This document shows positions 31,215-39,630 of a stretch of DNA of 64,000 nucleotides, in pieces. The notes below the pieces were generated by a model, which searched no databases, was not told the origin of the DNA, and saw nothing but the letters and a program-made list of their open reading frames with translations. This DNA comes from Streptomyces sp. PH10-H1 (GTDB taxonomy: Bacteria > Actinomycetota > Actinomycetes > Streptomycetales > Streptomycetaceae): positions 1 to 64,000 of the forward strand of contig NZ_JASISZ010000043.1 in the NCBI RefSeq assembly GCF_030063355.1, read 5' to 3'. The position numbers were made by a program, and so were the translations under genes. Position 1 is the stretch's first letter. Each line of letters starts with the position of its first letter.

Positions 31215-32972
31215 ATGCCGGCACCGTACGACGTCCTGCGTATTGCCAACTGCTCGGGCTTCTACGGCGACCGGCTGTCCGCCGCCCGCGAGATGGTCGA
31301 AGGCGGACCGATCGACGTATTGACCGGCGACTACCTCGCCGAACTGACGATGCTGATCCTGTGGAAGGCGCGGCAGCGCGACCCCGACGCCGGATACGCC
31401 GTCTCCTTCCTCGCCCAGATGCACGAAGTGCTGGGCACCTGTCTGGAACGCGGCATCAAGGTCGTCGTCAACGCCGGCGGCCTCAACCCGGCCGGGCTCG
31501 CCGCCAAACTCGGCGAACTGGCCGCGCTGGGCGGCCTCCACCCGAAGATCGCCCACCTGGAGGGCGACGACCTCCTCGGCCGGCTGCCGGAACTGCGAGA
31601 GAAGGGCCACGGGTTCGCGAACCTGTCGACCGGCCGGCTGCTCGCCGACTCCGGTATCGAGCCCGTCACCGCCAACGCCTATCTCGGCGGCTGGGGCATC
31701 GCGCGGGCGCTGAGCGGCGGCGCCGACGTGGTCATCTGCGGCCGGGTAACCGACGCCGCACTCGTCACCGGCCCCGCCGCCTGGGCCTTCGACTGGGCGC
31801 TCGACGACTGGGACCGGCTCGCCGGCGCGGTCGCCGCCGGCCACATCATCGAATGCGGCGCCCAGGCCACCGGCGGCAACTTCTCCTTCTTCACCGAGAT
31901 CGAGTACCCGGTGCACCCCGGCTTCCCCATCGCCGAGATGCACCCCGACGGCTCCTGCGTCATCACCAAGCACGAGGGCACCGGCGGAGCGGTCACCGTC
32001 GACACCGTCACCGCGCAACTGCTGTACGAGATCGAGCGTCCCGAGTACCTCAACGCCGATGTCGTCGCCCGCTTCGACACCCTCCGGCTGACGCAGGAAG
32101 GCCCCGACCGGGTCCGGGTCAGCGGCACCCGCGGTGAGCCCGCGCCCGACACCCTCAAGGTCTGCCTCAACTACCTCGGCGGTTTCCGCAACAGCGCCAC
32201 CTTCGTCCTGACCGGCCTGGACATCGAGGCCAAGGCGCGGTTCGCGGAGGCGTCTCTGCTCGACGCGACGGGCGGGAGCGACCGCTTCGCCGAGTTCGAC
32301 CTGCGGATGGAGCGGCCGGCGGCCGACACCGCCCGGCTGACCCTGACCGTCAAAGACCCGGACCGCGACAAGGTCGGACGCGCCCTGTTCACCGCGGTCG
32401 CGGGCACGGCGCTGGCGAGCTATCCCGGCTTCTACCTGGAGCAGGCGTCCCCCCGGCCCACCGAGTACGGGGTGTACTGGCCCGCGTTGATCGCCGCCGC
32501 CGAGGTGCCCGTCGATGTCGTACTCGCCGACGGCACCCGGCTCGCCGTGCCCAGGCCGCCGGCTGTGGTCCGCCGCCGTCCCGACCGGTCGGTCTCCGGC
32601 GCCGGGCCGCGCCCCGCCCAGCCGGCGGGCCCCACCGTCCGGGCGCCGCTCGGCCGGCTGGTCGGCGCGCGCTCCGGCGACAAGGGCGGCGACGCCAACA
32701 TCGGCCTGTGGGCCCGCACCGATGAGGCGTACGCCTGGCTGAGCGCCCACCTCGGCGTCGACGAGCTGCGGCTGCTGCTCCCGGAGGCCGCCGAACTGGA
32801 GGTGGTGCGTTACGAACTGCCCAACCTGCGCGCCCTCAACTTCGTGCTGCACGGCCTGCTCGGCGAGGGCGTCGCCGCCTCCACCCGGCCGGACCCGCAG
32901 GCCAAGAGCCTGGGCGAGTATCTGCGGGCCCGTCCCGTCGACATCCCCATGGAACTTTTGCCCGGCGCGTAG
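31215..32972 (+). CDS. AtuA-like protein (acyclic terpene utilisation family, DUF1446)
   Basis: 585 residues. DUF1446 domain ~1-450: RIANCSGFYGDRLSAAREMVEGGPIDVLTGDYLAE, VVNAGGLNPAGLAAKLGEL, GGADVVICGRVTDAALVTGPAAWAF. A smaller C-terminal AtuA domain begins near residue 470 (LVGARSGDKGGDANIGLWAR). In Pseudomonas AtuA belongs to the citronellol/geranyl-CoA pathway but its reaction is not defined. No geranyl-CoA carboxylase genes are in the window, so the pathway here is open. AGGAG precedes the ATG at 31215 by about eight bases. Confidence 0.85.
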   Translation: MPAPYDVLRIANCSGFYGDRLSAAREMVEGGPIDVLTGDYLAELTMLILWKARQRDPDAGYAVSFLAQMHEVLGTCLERGIKVVVNAGGLNPAGLAAKLGELAALGGLHPKIAHLEGDDLLGRLPELREKGHGFANLSTGRLLADSGIEPVTANAYLGGWGIARALSGGADVVICGRVTDAALVTGPAAWAFDWALDDWDRLAGAVAAGHIIECGAQATGGNFSFFTEIEYPVHPGFPIAEMHPDGSCVITKHEGTGGAVTVDTVTAQLLYEIERPEYLNADVVARFDTLRLTQEGPDRVRVSGTRGEPAPDTLKVCLNYLGGFRNSATFVLTGLDIEAKARFAEASLLDATGGSDRFAEFDLRMERPAADTARLTLTVKDPDRDKVGRALFTAVAGTALASYPGFYLEQASPRPTEYGVYWPALIAAAEVPVDVVLADGTRLAVPRPPAVVRRRPDRSVSGAGPRPAQPAGPTVRAPLGRLVGARSGDKGGDANIGLWARTDEAYAWLSAHLGVDELRLLLPEAAELEVVRYELPNLRALNFVLHGLLGEGVAASTRPDPQAKSLGEYLRARPVDIPMELLPGA

Positions 32973-33071
32973 ATCTCTTTGCATCTCTTTGCCCAAGTGC
33001 TGAAGGTCGGCTGCGTACGGTTGGATCCGTTCCTCCGCAAGAGGCGGACGGACGTTTCGAGGGGGCATTCG

Positions 33072-33245
33072 ATGGACAACGCCATCCTGCACAAGGCCAT
33101 TTTCCTGCTGCGCGACTGCCACGAGTCGGAGCAGCAGGTCGTTTCCCGGCTCAAGGACTACTTCCCCGAGCTCGACCTCAGCGCCCGTGAGCGCTACACG
33201 AGCGAGGCGATGGACCTGGTGCACGGCGTCCACCCGGCCATCTGA
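33072..33245 (+). CDS. Small conserved-looking protein, 57 residues
   Basis: MDNAILHKAIFLLRDCHESE... is mostly helical and acidic, with one Cys (residue 16). The ATG at 33072 has GAGGGGG six bases upstream, a strong site, and the frame has Streptomyces codon bias. No family recognised. It stands alone between AtuA-like and pirin genes. Confidence 0.6.
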   Translation: MDNAILHKAIFLLRDCHESEQQVVSRLKDYFPELDLSARERYTSEAMDLVHGVHPAI

Positions 33246-33311
33246 GCCGTACGGTCCGCCGGGCTGCCCGGCGGGCTGACCGGCGCGCGGCCGCTGCGGC
33301 ATGATCGGCGT

Positions 33312-34280
33312 ATGAGCAATCTCGATGTGAAGCCCACGCCGACCGTGTGCGGCGGCCGCGGTGACGTCTCCGCCGAGCCGGTCCGCGAACTTCTCACCGC
33401 GCGCACCGTCACCCTCGGGGAGAGCACCCAGGTACGGCGGCTGCTGCCGAACCTCGGCCGGCGCATGGTCGGCGCGTGGTGCTTCGTTGATCACTACGGG
33501 CCGGACGACATCGCGCGCGAGTCCGGGATGCAGGTGCCGCCGCACCCGCACATGGGCCTGCAGACGGTGAGTTGGCTGCACGACGGTGAGGTGCTGCACC
33601 GCGACAGCCTCGGCAGCCTGCGGACCGTACGCCCCCGTGAACTGGGGCTGATGACCTCCGGCCGGGCCATCTCGCACTCCGAGGAATCGCCGCGCGACCA
33701 CCCCCGGGTCCTGCACGGTGCGCAGCTCTGGGTCGCCCTCCCGGACGCCCACCGGAACACCGCGCCGGCCTTCGAGCACCACGCCGACCTGCCGGTCGTC
33801 ACCGGAGGCGGCGGTCTGCGCGCCACCGTCATCATGGGCGAGCTGGACGGCGCCGCCTCACCCGGGACCGCGTACACCCCGCTGGTCGGCGCCGACCTCG
33901 CCCTCGCGGCGGGCGCCGACACCCGGCTGCCGGTGCGGCCGGACTTCGAGTACGCGGCCCTCACGATGTCCGGCGAGGCGGAGGTCGACGGCGTACGGCT
34001 CGCCCCCGGCTCCATGCTCTACCTGGGATGCGGCCGCCGGGAGCTGGCGATCCGCGCCGACGTCGACAGCGGCCTGCTGCTGCTCGGCGGCGAGCCGTTC
34101 GACGAGAAGATCGTCATGTGGTGGAACTTCGTCGCCCGTACGGGCGAGGAGATCGTCGCCGCCCGCGAGGACTGGATGACCGGCGACCGGTTCGGCGCCG
34201 TCCACGGCTACGCCGCCGGCCCGCTGCCCGCGCCGGCGCTCCCGCCCACCCCCCTCAGACCGCGTGGCCGGGCCCGCTGA
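33312..34280 (+). CDS. Pirin family protein
   Basis: 322-residue bicupin. The metal-binding N-terminal cupin shows PPHPHMGLQTVSWLHDGEVLHRDSLGS (His-x-His, later His and Glu) and HSEESPRDHP with LHGAQLWVALPDAHR. Pirins bind Fe and are redox sensors or quercetinase-like dioxygenases; no operon partner clarifies this one. The TGA stop falls inside a 28-base palindrome that doubles as the terminator. Confidence 0.9.
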   Translation: MSNLDVKPTPTVCGGRGDVSAEPVRELLTARTVTLGESTQVRRLLPNLGRRMVGAWCFVDHYGPDDIARESGMQVPPHPHMGLQTVSWLHDGEVLHRDSLGSLRTVRPRELGLMTSGRAISHSEESPRDHPRVLHGAQLWVALPDAHRNTAPAFEHHADLPVVTGGGGLRATVIMGELDGAASPGTAYTPLVGADLALAAGADTRLPVRPDFEYAALTMSGEAEVDGVRLAPGSMLYLGCGRRELAIRADVDSGLLLLGGEPFDEKIVMWWNFVARTGEEIVAAREDWMTGDRFGAVHGYAAGPLPAPALPPTPLRPRGRAR

Positions 34281-34295
34281 ATTCAGCGGGCCCGG
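34268..34295. terminator. 28-base perfect palindrome over the pirin stop codon
   Basis: CCGGGCCCGCTGAA followed by its exact complement TTCAGCGGGCCCGG, centred on TGAATTCA. The pirin TGA (34278-34280) is part of it. It lies between convergent genes (pirin and fumarylacetoacetase), so it is a bidirectional terminator without a U-tract, as is frequent in Streptomyces. Confidence 0.8.
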
Positions 34296-34343
34296 GGGGC
34301 ACCGCCCAGCGGTAGCTGGGGGAGCTCGAGGACAGCCCGGCCG

Positions 34344-35603
34344 TCACGTAGTGGGGCGGGGCACGATCCGGCCCGCCACCTCGCCGAAGCCGATGCGCGT
34401 CCCGCCCGGGCCCGGTGCGGTCGCCGTGATGACCACCTCGTCGCCGTCCTCGAGGAACGTCCGCTCGCTGCCGTCCGCCAGCTTCAGCGGATCCTGGCCG
34501 TTCCACGTCAGCTCGATGAGCGCGCCGCGCGTCTCGCGCTCAGGACCGCTGATGGTGCCGGAGGCGAAGAGATCGCCGGTCCGCAGGGATGCGCCGTTGG
34601 CCGTCAGGTGCGCCAGCATCTGCGCGTACGTCCAGTACATGGCGGCGAACGGCGGCCGGGAGATGACATGGCCGTTGAGCCGGACCTCCAGCGCGATGTC
34701 GAAGCCGGACGGTTCGGCCGCGGGGTCGCGGTCGTCGAGGTACGGGAGCGGCTCGACATCGCGCGGCGGCGGGGTGGTGCGGGCCTGCGCGAGGGCGTCG
34801 AGCGGGACGATCCAGGGCGAGACCGACGTGGCGAACGACTTGCCGAGGAACGGGCCCAGCGGCACGTACTCCCAGGCCTGGAGGTCGCGGGCGGACCAGT
34901 CGTTGACGAGGCAAACGCCGAAGACGTGCTCGGCGGCGTCGGCGAGCGCGACCGGGCTGCCGAGCTCGGACGGGGCGCCGACGACGAAGCCCAGCTCCGC
35001 CTCGATGTCGAGGCGGCGGGACGGGCCGAAGACGGGAACCGGGTCGGCCGGGGCCTTGCGCTGCCCGGACGGGCGGGTGACCGGGGTGCCGGAGACGACG
35101 ATCGTGCCGGAACGGCCGTGGTAGCCGATCGGCAGGTGCTTCCAGTTCGGCGTCAGCGGCTCGGAACCGGGCCGGAAGATCTTGCCGAGGTTCGTCGCGT
35201 GGTGCTCGGAGGCATAGAAGTCGACATAATCGGCCACCTCGAACGGCAGATGGAGGGTGACCTCGGCACGCGGCACCAGGCACGGTTCGACGGCCGCACG
35301 GAGCGAGTCGTCCGTCAGCCAGCGGGTGAGCGCCGCACGGACCGCCGTCCACACCGGCCGGCCGGCCGCGAGCAGCGGGTTCAGCGAGGAGGCGCCGAGC
35401 GCCTCGAATCCGGCGGACTCACCGGGTCCTGCGGGCGCACCGACGGCGCGGGCGGCGGCGCCCGCGTCGAGAACGTGGTCACCGATGGCGACGCCGATCC
35501 GGCGCCGGTCCGGCCGGTCGGCGGTGGTGAACACGCCGTACGGCAGGTTGTGTACGCCGAACGGAGAGTCGTCCGGGACGGTGAGCGGGCTGCTGGCGCT
35601 CAA
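34344..35603 (-). CDS. Fumarylacetoacetase
   Basis: 419 residues, FAH family, last step of tyrosine/homogentisate breakdown (fumarylacetoacetate to fumarate and acetoacetate). N-terminal SH3-like domain FGVHNLPYGVFTTADRPDRRRIGVAIGDHVLDAG; catalytic core with FYASEHHATNLGKIFR (Asp/His base), GYHGRSGTIVVSG, DIEAELGFVVG (metal Glu/Glu), NDWSARDLQAWEY, and GDLFASGTISGPE. The start codon is TTG at 35603 with GGAGG close upstream; no ATG/GTG nearby would keep the conserved N terminus. Homogentisate dioxygenase is not in the window. Confidence 0.93.
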   Translation of the reverse strand: MSASSPLTVPDDSPFGVHNLPYGVFTTADRPDRRRIGVAIGDHVLDAGAAARAVGAPAGPGESAGFEALGASSLNPLLAAGRPVWTAVRAALTRWLTDDSLRAAVEPCLVPRAEVTLHLPFEVADYVDFYASEHHATNLGKIFRPGSEPLTPNWKHLPIGYHGRSGTIVVSGTPVTRPSGQRKAPADPVPVFGPSRRLDIEAELGFVVGAPSELGSPVALADAAEHVFGVCLVNDWSARDLQAWEYVPLGPFLGKSFATSVSPWIVPLDALAQARTTPPPRDVEPLPYLDDRDPAAEPSGFDIALEVRLNGHVISRPPFAAMYWTYAQMLAHLTANGASLRTGDLFASGTISGPERETRGALIELTWNGQDPLKLADGSERTFLEDGDEVVITATAPGPGGTRIGFGEVAGRIVPRPTT

Positions 35604-35736
35604 CTGGCCTCCAGGGAGAGAACGAACGCCCCGAGACTATCCCCCGTCTCACGGACCGGACACGGCGGCCGGGCACGCCCGCCGGGGCCCGCCGGGCACG
35701 GCCGCGCTCCCCGGCGGACCCGGCGAGCGGCTGCCC

Positions 35737-35770
35737 TTCGGTGACATTCGGTCGTGAACCGACCACCGAA
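35737..35770. promoter_or_regulatory. Double inverted repeat TTCGGT..TTCGGT..ACCGA..ACCGAA
   Basis: Two TTCGGT copies (35737-35742, 35747-35752) face ACCGA (35758-35762) and ACCGAA (35765-35770) in the 287-base divergent space between fumarylacetoacetase and the zinc-knuckle SDR. The nested dyads could be a regulator site; nothing else gene-like is seen in that space. Confidence 0.45.
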
Positions 35771-35890
35771 AGTGGCCGTCAAGCCGTATCGGGGGTCCCT
35801 GATCTGCTCGGGTTTGGTGGTGATACATGCGCGTACGTAGAGTTCGGCCGAGACACGGGTGGAACAGACGATCCAGAAAGCAGCAGTGGC

Positions 35891-37363
35891 ATGACGGCGA
35901 GCGAACAGACGGAAACTCAGCGCAGCGACGCGGCGGGCATCGACCCGGCGCGCCTGGAGCTCTGTCTGAGCGTGCTCGCCGAGCTCGACGAGCTGGATGT
36001 GGACCACCCCGACGCCATCGCCGTCCGGCGCGCCACCGCGGGCATCTACCGCACTGTGAAGCAGCGCCGCCGCCAGGAGCGACGCGCCTCGAAGACGGCG
36101 AACGACAAGGCGGTCACCGAGGCCACGGCCACCGGCGCGGCCGACCGTATCGACGACGAGACGCTGGGCAACATGCTCACGGCCTCCACGACGACGGAGA
36201 TCGCCGGCATCCTCGAGCGCCCCCGCTCCTGCTACATCTGCAAGACCCGTTACGTCGAGGTCGACGCCTTCTACCACCAGCTCTGCCCGCTCTGCGCCAA
36301 GGAGAACCGCAGCCGCCGCGACGCGCGCACGGACCTCACGGGCCGCCGCGCCCTGCTCACCGGCGGCCGCGCGAAGATCGGCATGTACATCGCGCTCCGG
36401 CTGCTGCGCGACGGCGCGCACACCACCATCACCACCCGCTTCCCCCATGACGCGGTCCGCCGCTTCAAGGCGATGCCCGACAGCGCGGACTGGCTGCACC
36501 GGCTCAAGATCGTCGGCATCGACCTGCGCGACCCCGCCCAGGTGATCGCACTCGCCGACGAGGTCGGCGCCGAGGGCCCGCTCGACATCCTGATCAACAA
36601 CGCCGCGCAGACCGTCCGCCGCAGCCCCGGGGCCTACGCGGAACTCGTCAGCGCGGAACTCGCCCCGCTGCCGGCCGGCGAGCTGCCCGCCAAGACCGTT
36701 CTCGGCCATTTCGGCAGCGGCGCCCAGATCGCCCTCCCCGGCCCGTCGTCGTCCCGCCACGACGCATTGACTCCCGAGTCGATCACCGCCCTCGCGCTGA
36801 CCACCGGCTCCGCCACCCCGGCCCGCATCGAGGCCGGCACGGCCATCGACGCCGGCGGCCTCGTGCCGGACCTGGACGCCACCAACACCTGGATCCAGCG
36901 CGTTGAGGAAGTCGACCCGCTCGAACTCCTCGAAGTCCAGCTCTGCAACGTCACCGCGCCCTTCGTACTCGTCAGCCGGCTGCGCCCGGCCATGGCCGCC
37001 GCCGCCTCACGTCGTAAGTACGTCGTCAACGTGTCGGCCATGGAAGGCCAGTTCAGCCGCGGCTACAAGGGACCGGGCCACCCCCACACCAACATGGCCA
37101 AGGCCGCACTGAACATGCTCACCCGCACCAGCGCCCAGGAGATGCTGGAGACCGACGGCATCCTCATGACCGCCGTCGACACCGGCTGGATCACCGACGA
37201 GCGCCCCCACCCCGACAAGATGCGGCTCGCGGAAGAGGGCTTCCACGCCCCCCTCGACCTCGTCGACGGCGCCGCCCGCGTCTACGACCCCATCGTCCGC
37301 GGCGAACTCGGCGAAGACCTCTACGGCTGCTTCCTCAAGGACTACGCCCCGGCCGCCTGGTAG
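35891..37363 (+). CDS. SDR-type protein with N-terminal zinc knuckle and no catalytic Tyr
   Basis: 490 residues. An N-terminal alpha-helical segment (1-110) leads to a CxxC...CxxC knuckle (Cys114, Cys117, Cys132, Cys135 in SCYICKTRY and LCPLCAKE). An SDR Rossmann domain follows: ALLTGGRAKIGMYIALRLL, DILINNAAQTV, NVSAMEG. At the active site the usual Tyr-x3-Lys reads TNMAK (Thr400-x3-Lys404), so the Tyr is missing. A long insert (~240-330) separates NNAAQ from the active site. Start at the ATG at 35891 (after 50 residues of unconserved frame). Role unknown; perhaps a binding or regulatory SDR. Ends at a strong hairpin. Confidence 0.8.
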   Translation: MTASEQTETQRSDAAGIDPARLELCLSVLAELDELDVDHPDAIAVRRATAGIYRTVKQRRRQERRASKTANDKAVTEATATGAADRIDDETLGNMLTASTTTEIAGILERPRSCYICKTRYVEVDAFYHQLCPLCAKENRSRRDARTDLTGRRALLTGGRAKIGMYIALRLLRDGAHTTITTRFPHDAVRRFKAMPDSADWLHRLKIVGIDLRDPAQVIALADEVGAEGPLDILINNAAQTVRRSPGAYAELVSAELAPLPAGELPAKTVLGHFGSGAQIALPGPSSSRHDALTPESITALALTTGSATPARIEAGTAIDAGGLVPDLDATNTWIQRVEEVDPLELLEVQLCNVTAPFVLVSRLRPAMAAAASRRKYVVNVSAMEGQFSRGYKGPGHPHTNMAKAALNMLTRTSAQEMLETDGILMTAVDTGWITDERPHPDKMRLAEEGFHAPLDLVDGAARVYDPIVRGELGEDLYGCFLKDYAPAAW

Positions 37364-37378
37364 GCCCCGACGGCGGCT

Positions 37379-37439
37379 GCAGAACGCGGTGCGCCCCCCT
37401 TCCCGCTGACATGGGGAAGGGGGCCGCACCGCGTTCTGC
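37379..37439. terminator. Long hairpin between SDR gene and tRNA-Leu
   Basis: Arms GCAGAACGCGGTGCG and its complement CGCACCGCGTTCTGC (with CCCCCTTCCC / GGGGAAGGGGG pairing inside). It follows the SDR stop at 37363 and also faces the tRNA-Leu coming from the other side. Confidence 0.88.
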
Positions 37440-37479
37440 GTTCAGAGGTCCGGAAGAGTCCGGAAGAGGTCCGGGCATG

Positions 37480-37504
37480 AAAAAAGCCCCTCGGAAGGGG
37501 CCTT
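37480..37504 (-). terminator. Intrinsic terminator of tRNA-Leu
   Basis: Read on the minus strand: AAGGCCCC-ttcc-GAGGGGCTTTTTT, a GC stem with a six-T tail directly downstream of the tRNA 3' end. One of the few canonical U-tail terminators in the window. Confidence 0.9.
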
Positions 37505-37508
37505 GTTC

Positions 37509-37596
37509 TGGTGTCCGAGGGGGGACTTGAACCCCCACGCCCGATAAAGGGCACTAGCACCTCAAGCTAGCGCGTCTGCCATTCCGCCACCCGGAC
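37509..37596 (-). tRNA. tRNA-Leu (anticodon GAG)
   Basis: 88 nt including encoded CCA. Acceptor GTCCGGG pairs with CTCGGAC; the anticodon stem CTAGC/GCTAG holds loop TTGAGGT (anticodon GAG, reads CUC/CUU); a long type II variable arm (TGCCCTTTATCGGGCG) marks leucine; T-arm GGGGGTTCAAGTCCCCC. 3' CCA is on the plus strand as TGG 37509-37511. Confidence 0.97.
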
Positions 37597-37803
37597 CGGG
37601 TGTACCGCAGGCCTCTCGGCCGCGGCGACGAGGTAAACCATAGCAAAGATCCCAGTGGCTCGATCACGCGTGCCGGTGTGAAGGGATCATGACGCGGGGC
37701 GGCCGGCTCTTGGGCGGGGCGGGCGCGCGGGGGAGTATGGGAGCGGAATCCGCCGCGGCCGCCGGGTGCGGGCGTGGGAGTGCGTGAGGGACGAGGAGAC
37801 AGC

Positions 37804-39141
37804 GTGAGCGAGTCGAATTCGGGCGCGAGGAGCAACGGGAAGATCACCGGCGAGGACGAGGTCGTCGACCTGTGCCGGGATCTGATCCGGATCGACACCA
37901 GCAACTACGGCGATCATTCGGGGCCCGGTGAGCGTGCCGCCGCCGAGTACGTCGCCGAGAAGCTGGCCGAGGTCGGTCTCGAACCGCAGATCTTCGAGTC
38001 GCACAAGGGGCGGGCGTCCACGGTCGCCCGGATCGCGGGGGAGGACCCGTCCCGGCCCGCGCTGCTGATCCACGGGCACACCGATGTGGTGCCGGCCAAC
38101 GCCGACGACTGGACGCATCATCCGTTCTCCGGCGAGATCGCCGACGGGTGTGTGTGGGGGCGCGGGGCCGTCGACATGAAGGACATGGACGCGATGACGC
38201 TGGCGGTGGTGCGGGACCGGCTGCGCAGCGGCCGCAAGCCCCCGCGCGACATCGTGCTGGCCTTCCTGGCGGACGAGGAGGCGGGCGGCGTCTACGGCGC
38301 CCGGCACCTGGTCAACAAGCACCCGGACCTGTTCGAGGGGGTGACGGAGGCGATCGGCGAGGTCGGCGGCTTCTCGTTCACCGTCAACGAGAACCTGCGG
38401 CTGTATCTGGTGGAGACGGCGCAGAAGGGCATGCACTGGATGCGGCTCACCGTCGACGGCACGGCCGGGCACGGCTCCATGACGAACAACGACAACGCGA
38501 TCACTGAGCTGTGCGAGGCGGTCGGGCGGCTGGGCCGGCACAAGTTCCCGGTGCGGATGACCAAGTCGGTCCGCGGGTTCCTCGACGAGCTGTCGGACGC
38601 GCTGGGCACCGAGCTCGACCCGGAGGACATGGACGCGACGCTCGAGAAGCTCGGCGGCATCGCGAAGATGATCGGCACCACACTGCGCAACACCGCGGCG
38701 CCGACGATGCTCGGCGCGGGCTACAAGGTGAACGTGATCCCCGGGCAGGCCACGGCGCACGTCGACGGGCGCTTCCTGCCGGGCTACGAGGAGGAGTTCC
38801 TCACCGACCTCGACTGGATCCTCGGCCCGCGGGTACAGCGCGAGTCACTGCACACGGACAAGGCGCTGGAGACGGACTTCGACGGTGCGCTGGTGGACGC
38901 CATGCAGGCCGCGCTGAAGGCCGAGGACCCGATCGCGCGGGCGGTGCCCTACTGCCTGTCGGGAGGCACGGACGCGAAGTCCTTCGACGACCTCGGTATC
39001 CGCTGCTTCGGTTTCGCTCCGCTGAAGCTCCCCCCGGAGCTGGATTTCGCGGGCATGTTCCACGGTGTGGACGAGCGAGTTCCGGTGGACGGGCTGAAGT
39101 TCGGCGTTCGAGTGCTGGACCGGTTCATCGAAAATTGCTGA
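37804..39141 (+). CDS. M20/M25/M40 family metallopeptidase
   Basis: 445 residues. Zinc motifs: LLIHGHTDVVPAN (first His and Asp pair), VWGRGAVDMKDMDAM (bridging Asp), LADEEAGGVYGARHLV (Glu-Glu), and a dimerisation lid (KGMHWMRLTVDGTAGHGSM) with the late GGTDAKSF. Cytoplasmic amidohydrolase/dipeptidase or succinyl-diaminopimelate desuccinylase-like. GTG 37804 has GAGGAG upstream. It directly precedes the chaplin genes, but its link with them is only positional. Confidence 0.92.
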   Translation: MSESNSGARSNGKITGEDEVVDLCRDLIRIDTSNYGDHSGPGERAAAEYVAEKLAEVGLEPQIFESHKGRASTVARIAGEDPSRPALLIHGHTDVVPANADDWTHHPFSGEIADGCVWGRGAVDMKDMDAMTLAVVRDRLRSGRKPPRDIVLAFLADEEAGGVYGARHLVNKHPDLFEGVTEAIGEVGGFSFTVNENLRLYLVETAQKGMHWMRLTVDGTAGHGSMTNNDNAITELCEAVGRLGRHKFPVRMTKSVRGFLDELSDALGTELDPEDMDATLEKLGGIAKMIGTTLRNTAAPTMLGAGYKVNVIPGQATAHVDGRFLPGYEEEFLTDLDWILGPRVQRESLHTDKALETDFDGALVDAMQAALKAEDPIARAVPYCLSGGTDAKSFDDLGIRCFGFAPLKLPPELDFAGMFHGVDERVPVDGLKFGVRVLDRFIENC

Positions 39142-39272
39142 TTAATCGGCCATCAGTGTGAGTCGAACTGAGACGGGTGAATGCGCCCGCAGTCTCGTAG
39201 CTCGTTTCCTTCGGGGTCGTTACGACTTGTGCGGTCCGCGGCTGGGACCGCATTTCCAACTAGGAGGAAACC

Positions 39273-39506
39273 ATGATCAAGAAGATCGTCGCTGCTGCTG
39301 CTGTCACCGGTGGTCTCGTGCTCGCGGGTGCGGGCATGGCTGTTGCCGACGCCGGTGCGCAGGGTGCCGCCGTGCAGTCCCCGGGCGTGGGCTCGGGCAA
39401 CGTCGTCCAGGTCCCCGTGCACATCCCGGTCAACGTGTGTGGCAACACGGTCTCCGTGATCGGGCTGCTGAACCCCGCCTTCGGCAACAGCTGCGTCAAC
39501 GAGTGA
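39273..39506 (+). CDS. chpH: Short chaplin (ChpH-like)
   Basis: 77 residues: signal peptide (MIKKIVAAAAVTGGLVLAGAGMAVADAGA) and one mature chaplin domain, SPGVGSGNVVQVPVHIPVNVCGNTVSVIGLLNPAFGNSCVNE, with its two Cys. Chaplins assemble amyloid-like fibrils at air-water interfaces so aerial hyphae can rise. ATG with AGGAGG about six bases upstream. Closest in form to S. coelicolor ChpH, the short chaplin that sits beside long chaplin ChpC. Followed by its own hairpin terminator. Confidence 0.95.
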   Translation: MIKKIVAAAAVTGGLVLAGAGMAVADAGAQGAAVQSPGVGSGNVVQVPVHIPVNVCGNTVSVIGLLNPAFGNSCVNE

Positions 39507-39544
39507 CGTCGTGTCTGTGACCCGTTGAGGGTCTGAACCGGGCC

Positions 39545-39578
39545 GGCCCCGGAGTGCTTATTTCCGTGCTCCGGGGCC
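39545..39578 (+). terminator. Hairpin after short chaplin
   Basis: Perfect ten-base arms GGCCCCGGAG / CTCCGGGGCC with a 14-base loop, 39 bases after the chaplin stop. Confidence 0.85.
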
Positions 39579-39586
39579 GCTTGACT

Positions 39587-39612
39587 CACTGACACTGACA
39601 CTGACACTGACA
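39587..39612. repeat. Hexamer repeat CACTGA x4
   Basis: Four CACTGA units between the short chaplin terminator and the long chaplin gene, ending 18 bases before its ATG, so within the leader or promoter of the long chaplin. Confidence 0.8.
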
Positions 39613-39630
39613 GCGAAGGCAGGGAAGGCT

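Noticed and set aside
33072..33245. Extending the 57-residue protein to an upstream ATG at 32979
   Set aside because: The ATG at 33072 has a strong GAGGGGG site at the right distance and the extra 31 residues have no support.
31080..33782. A 900-residue open frame on the minus strand across the AtuA-like and pirin genes
   Set aside because: It is antisense to two genes with clear family motifs and good codon bias; its product is low-complexity Val/Gly/Arg with no domain. A common artefact of high-GC coding DNA.
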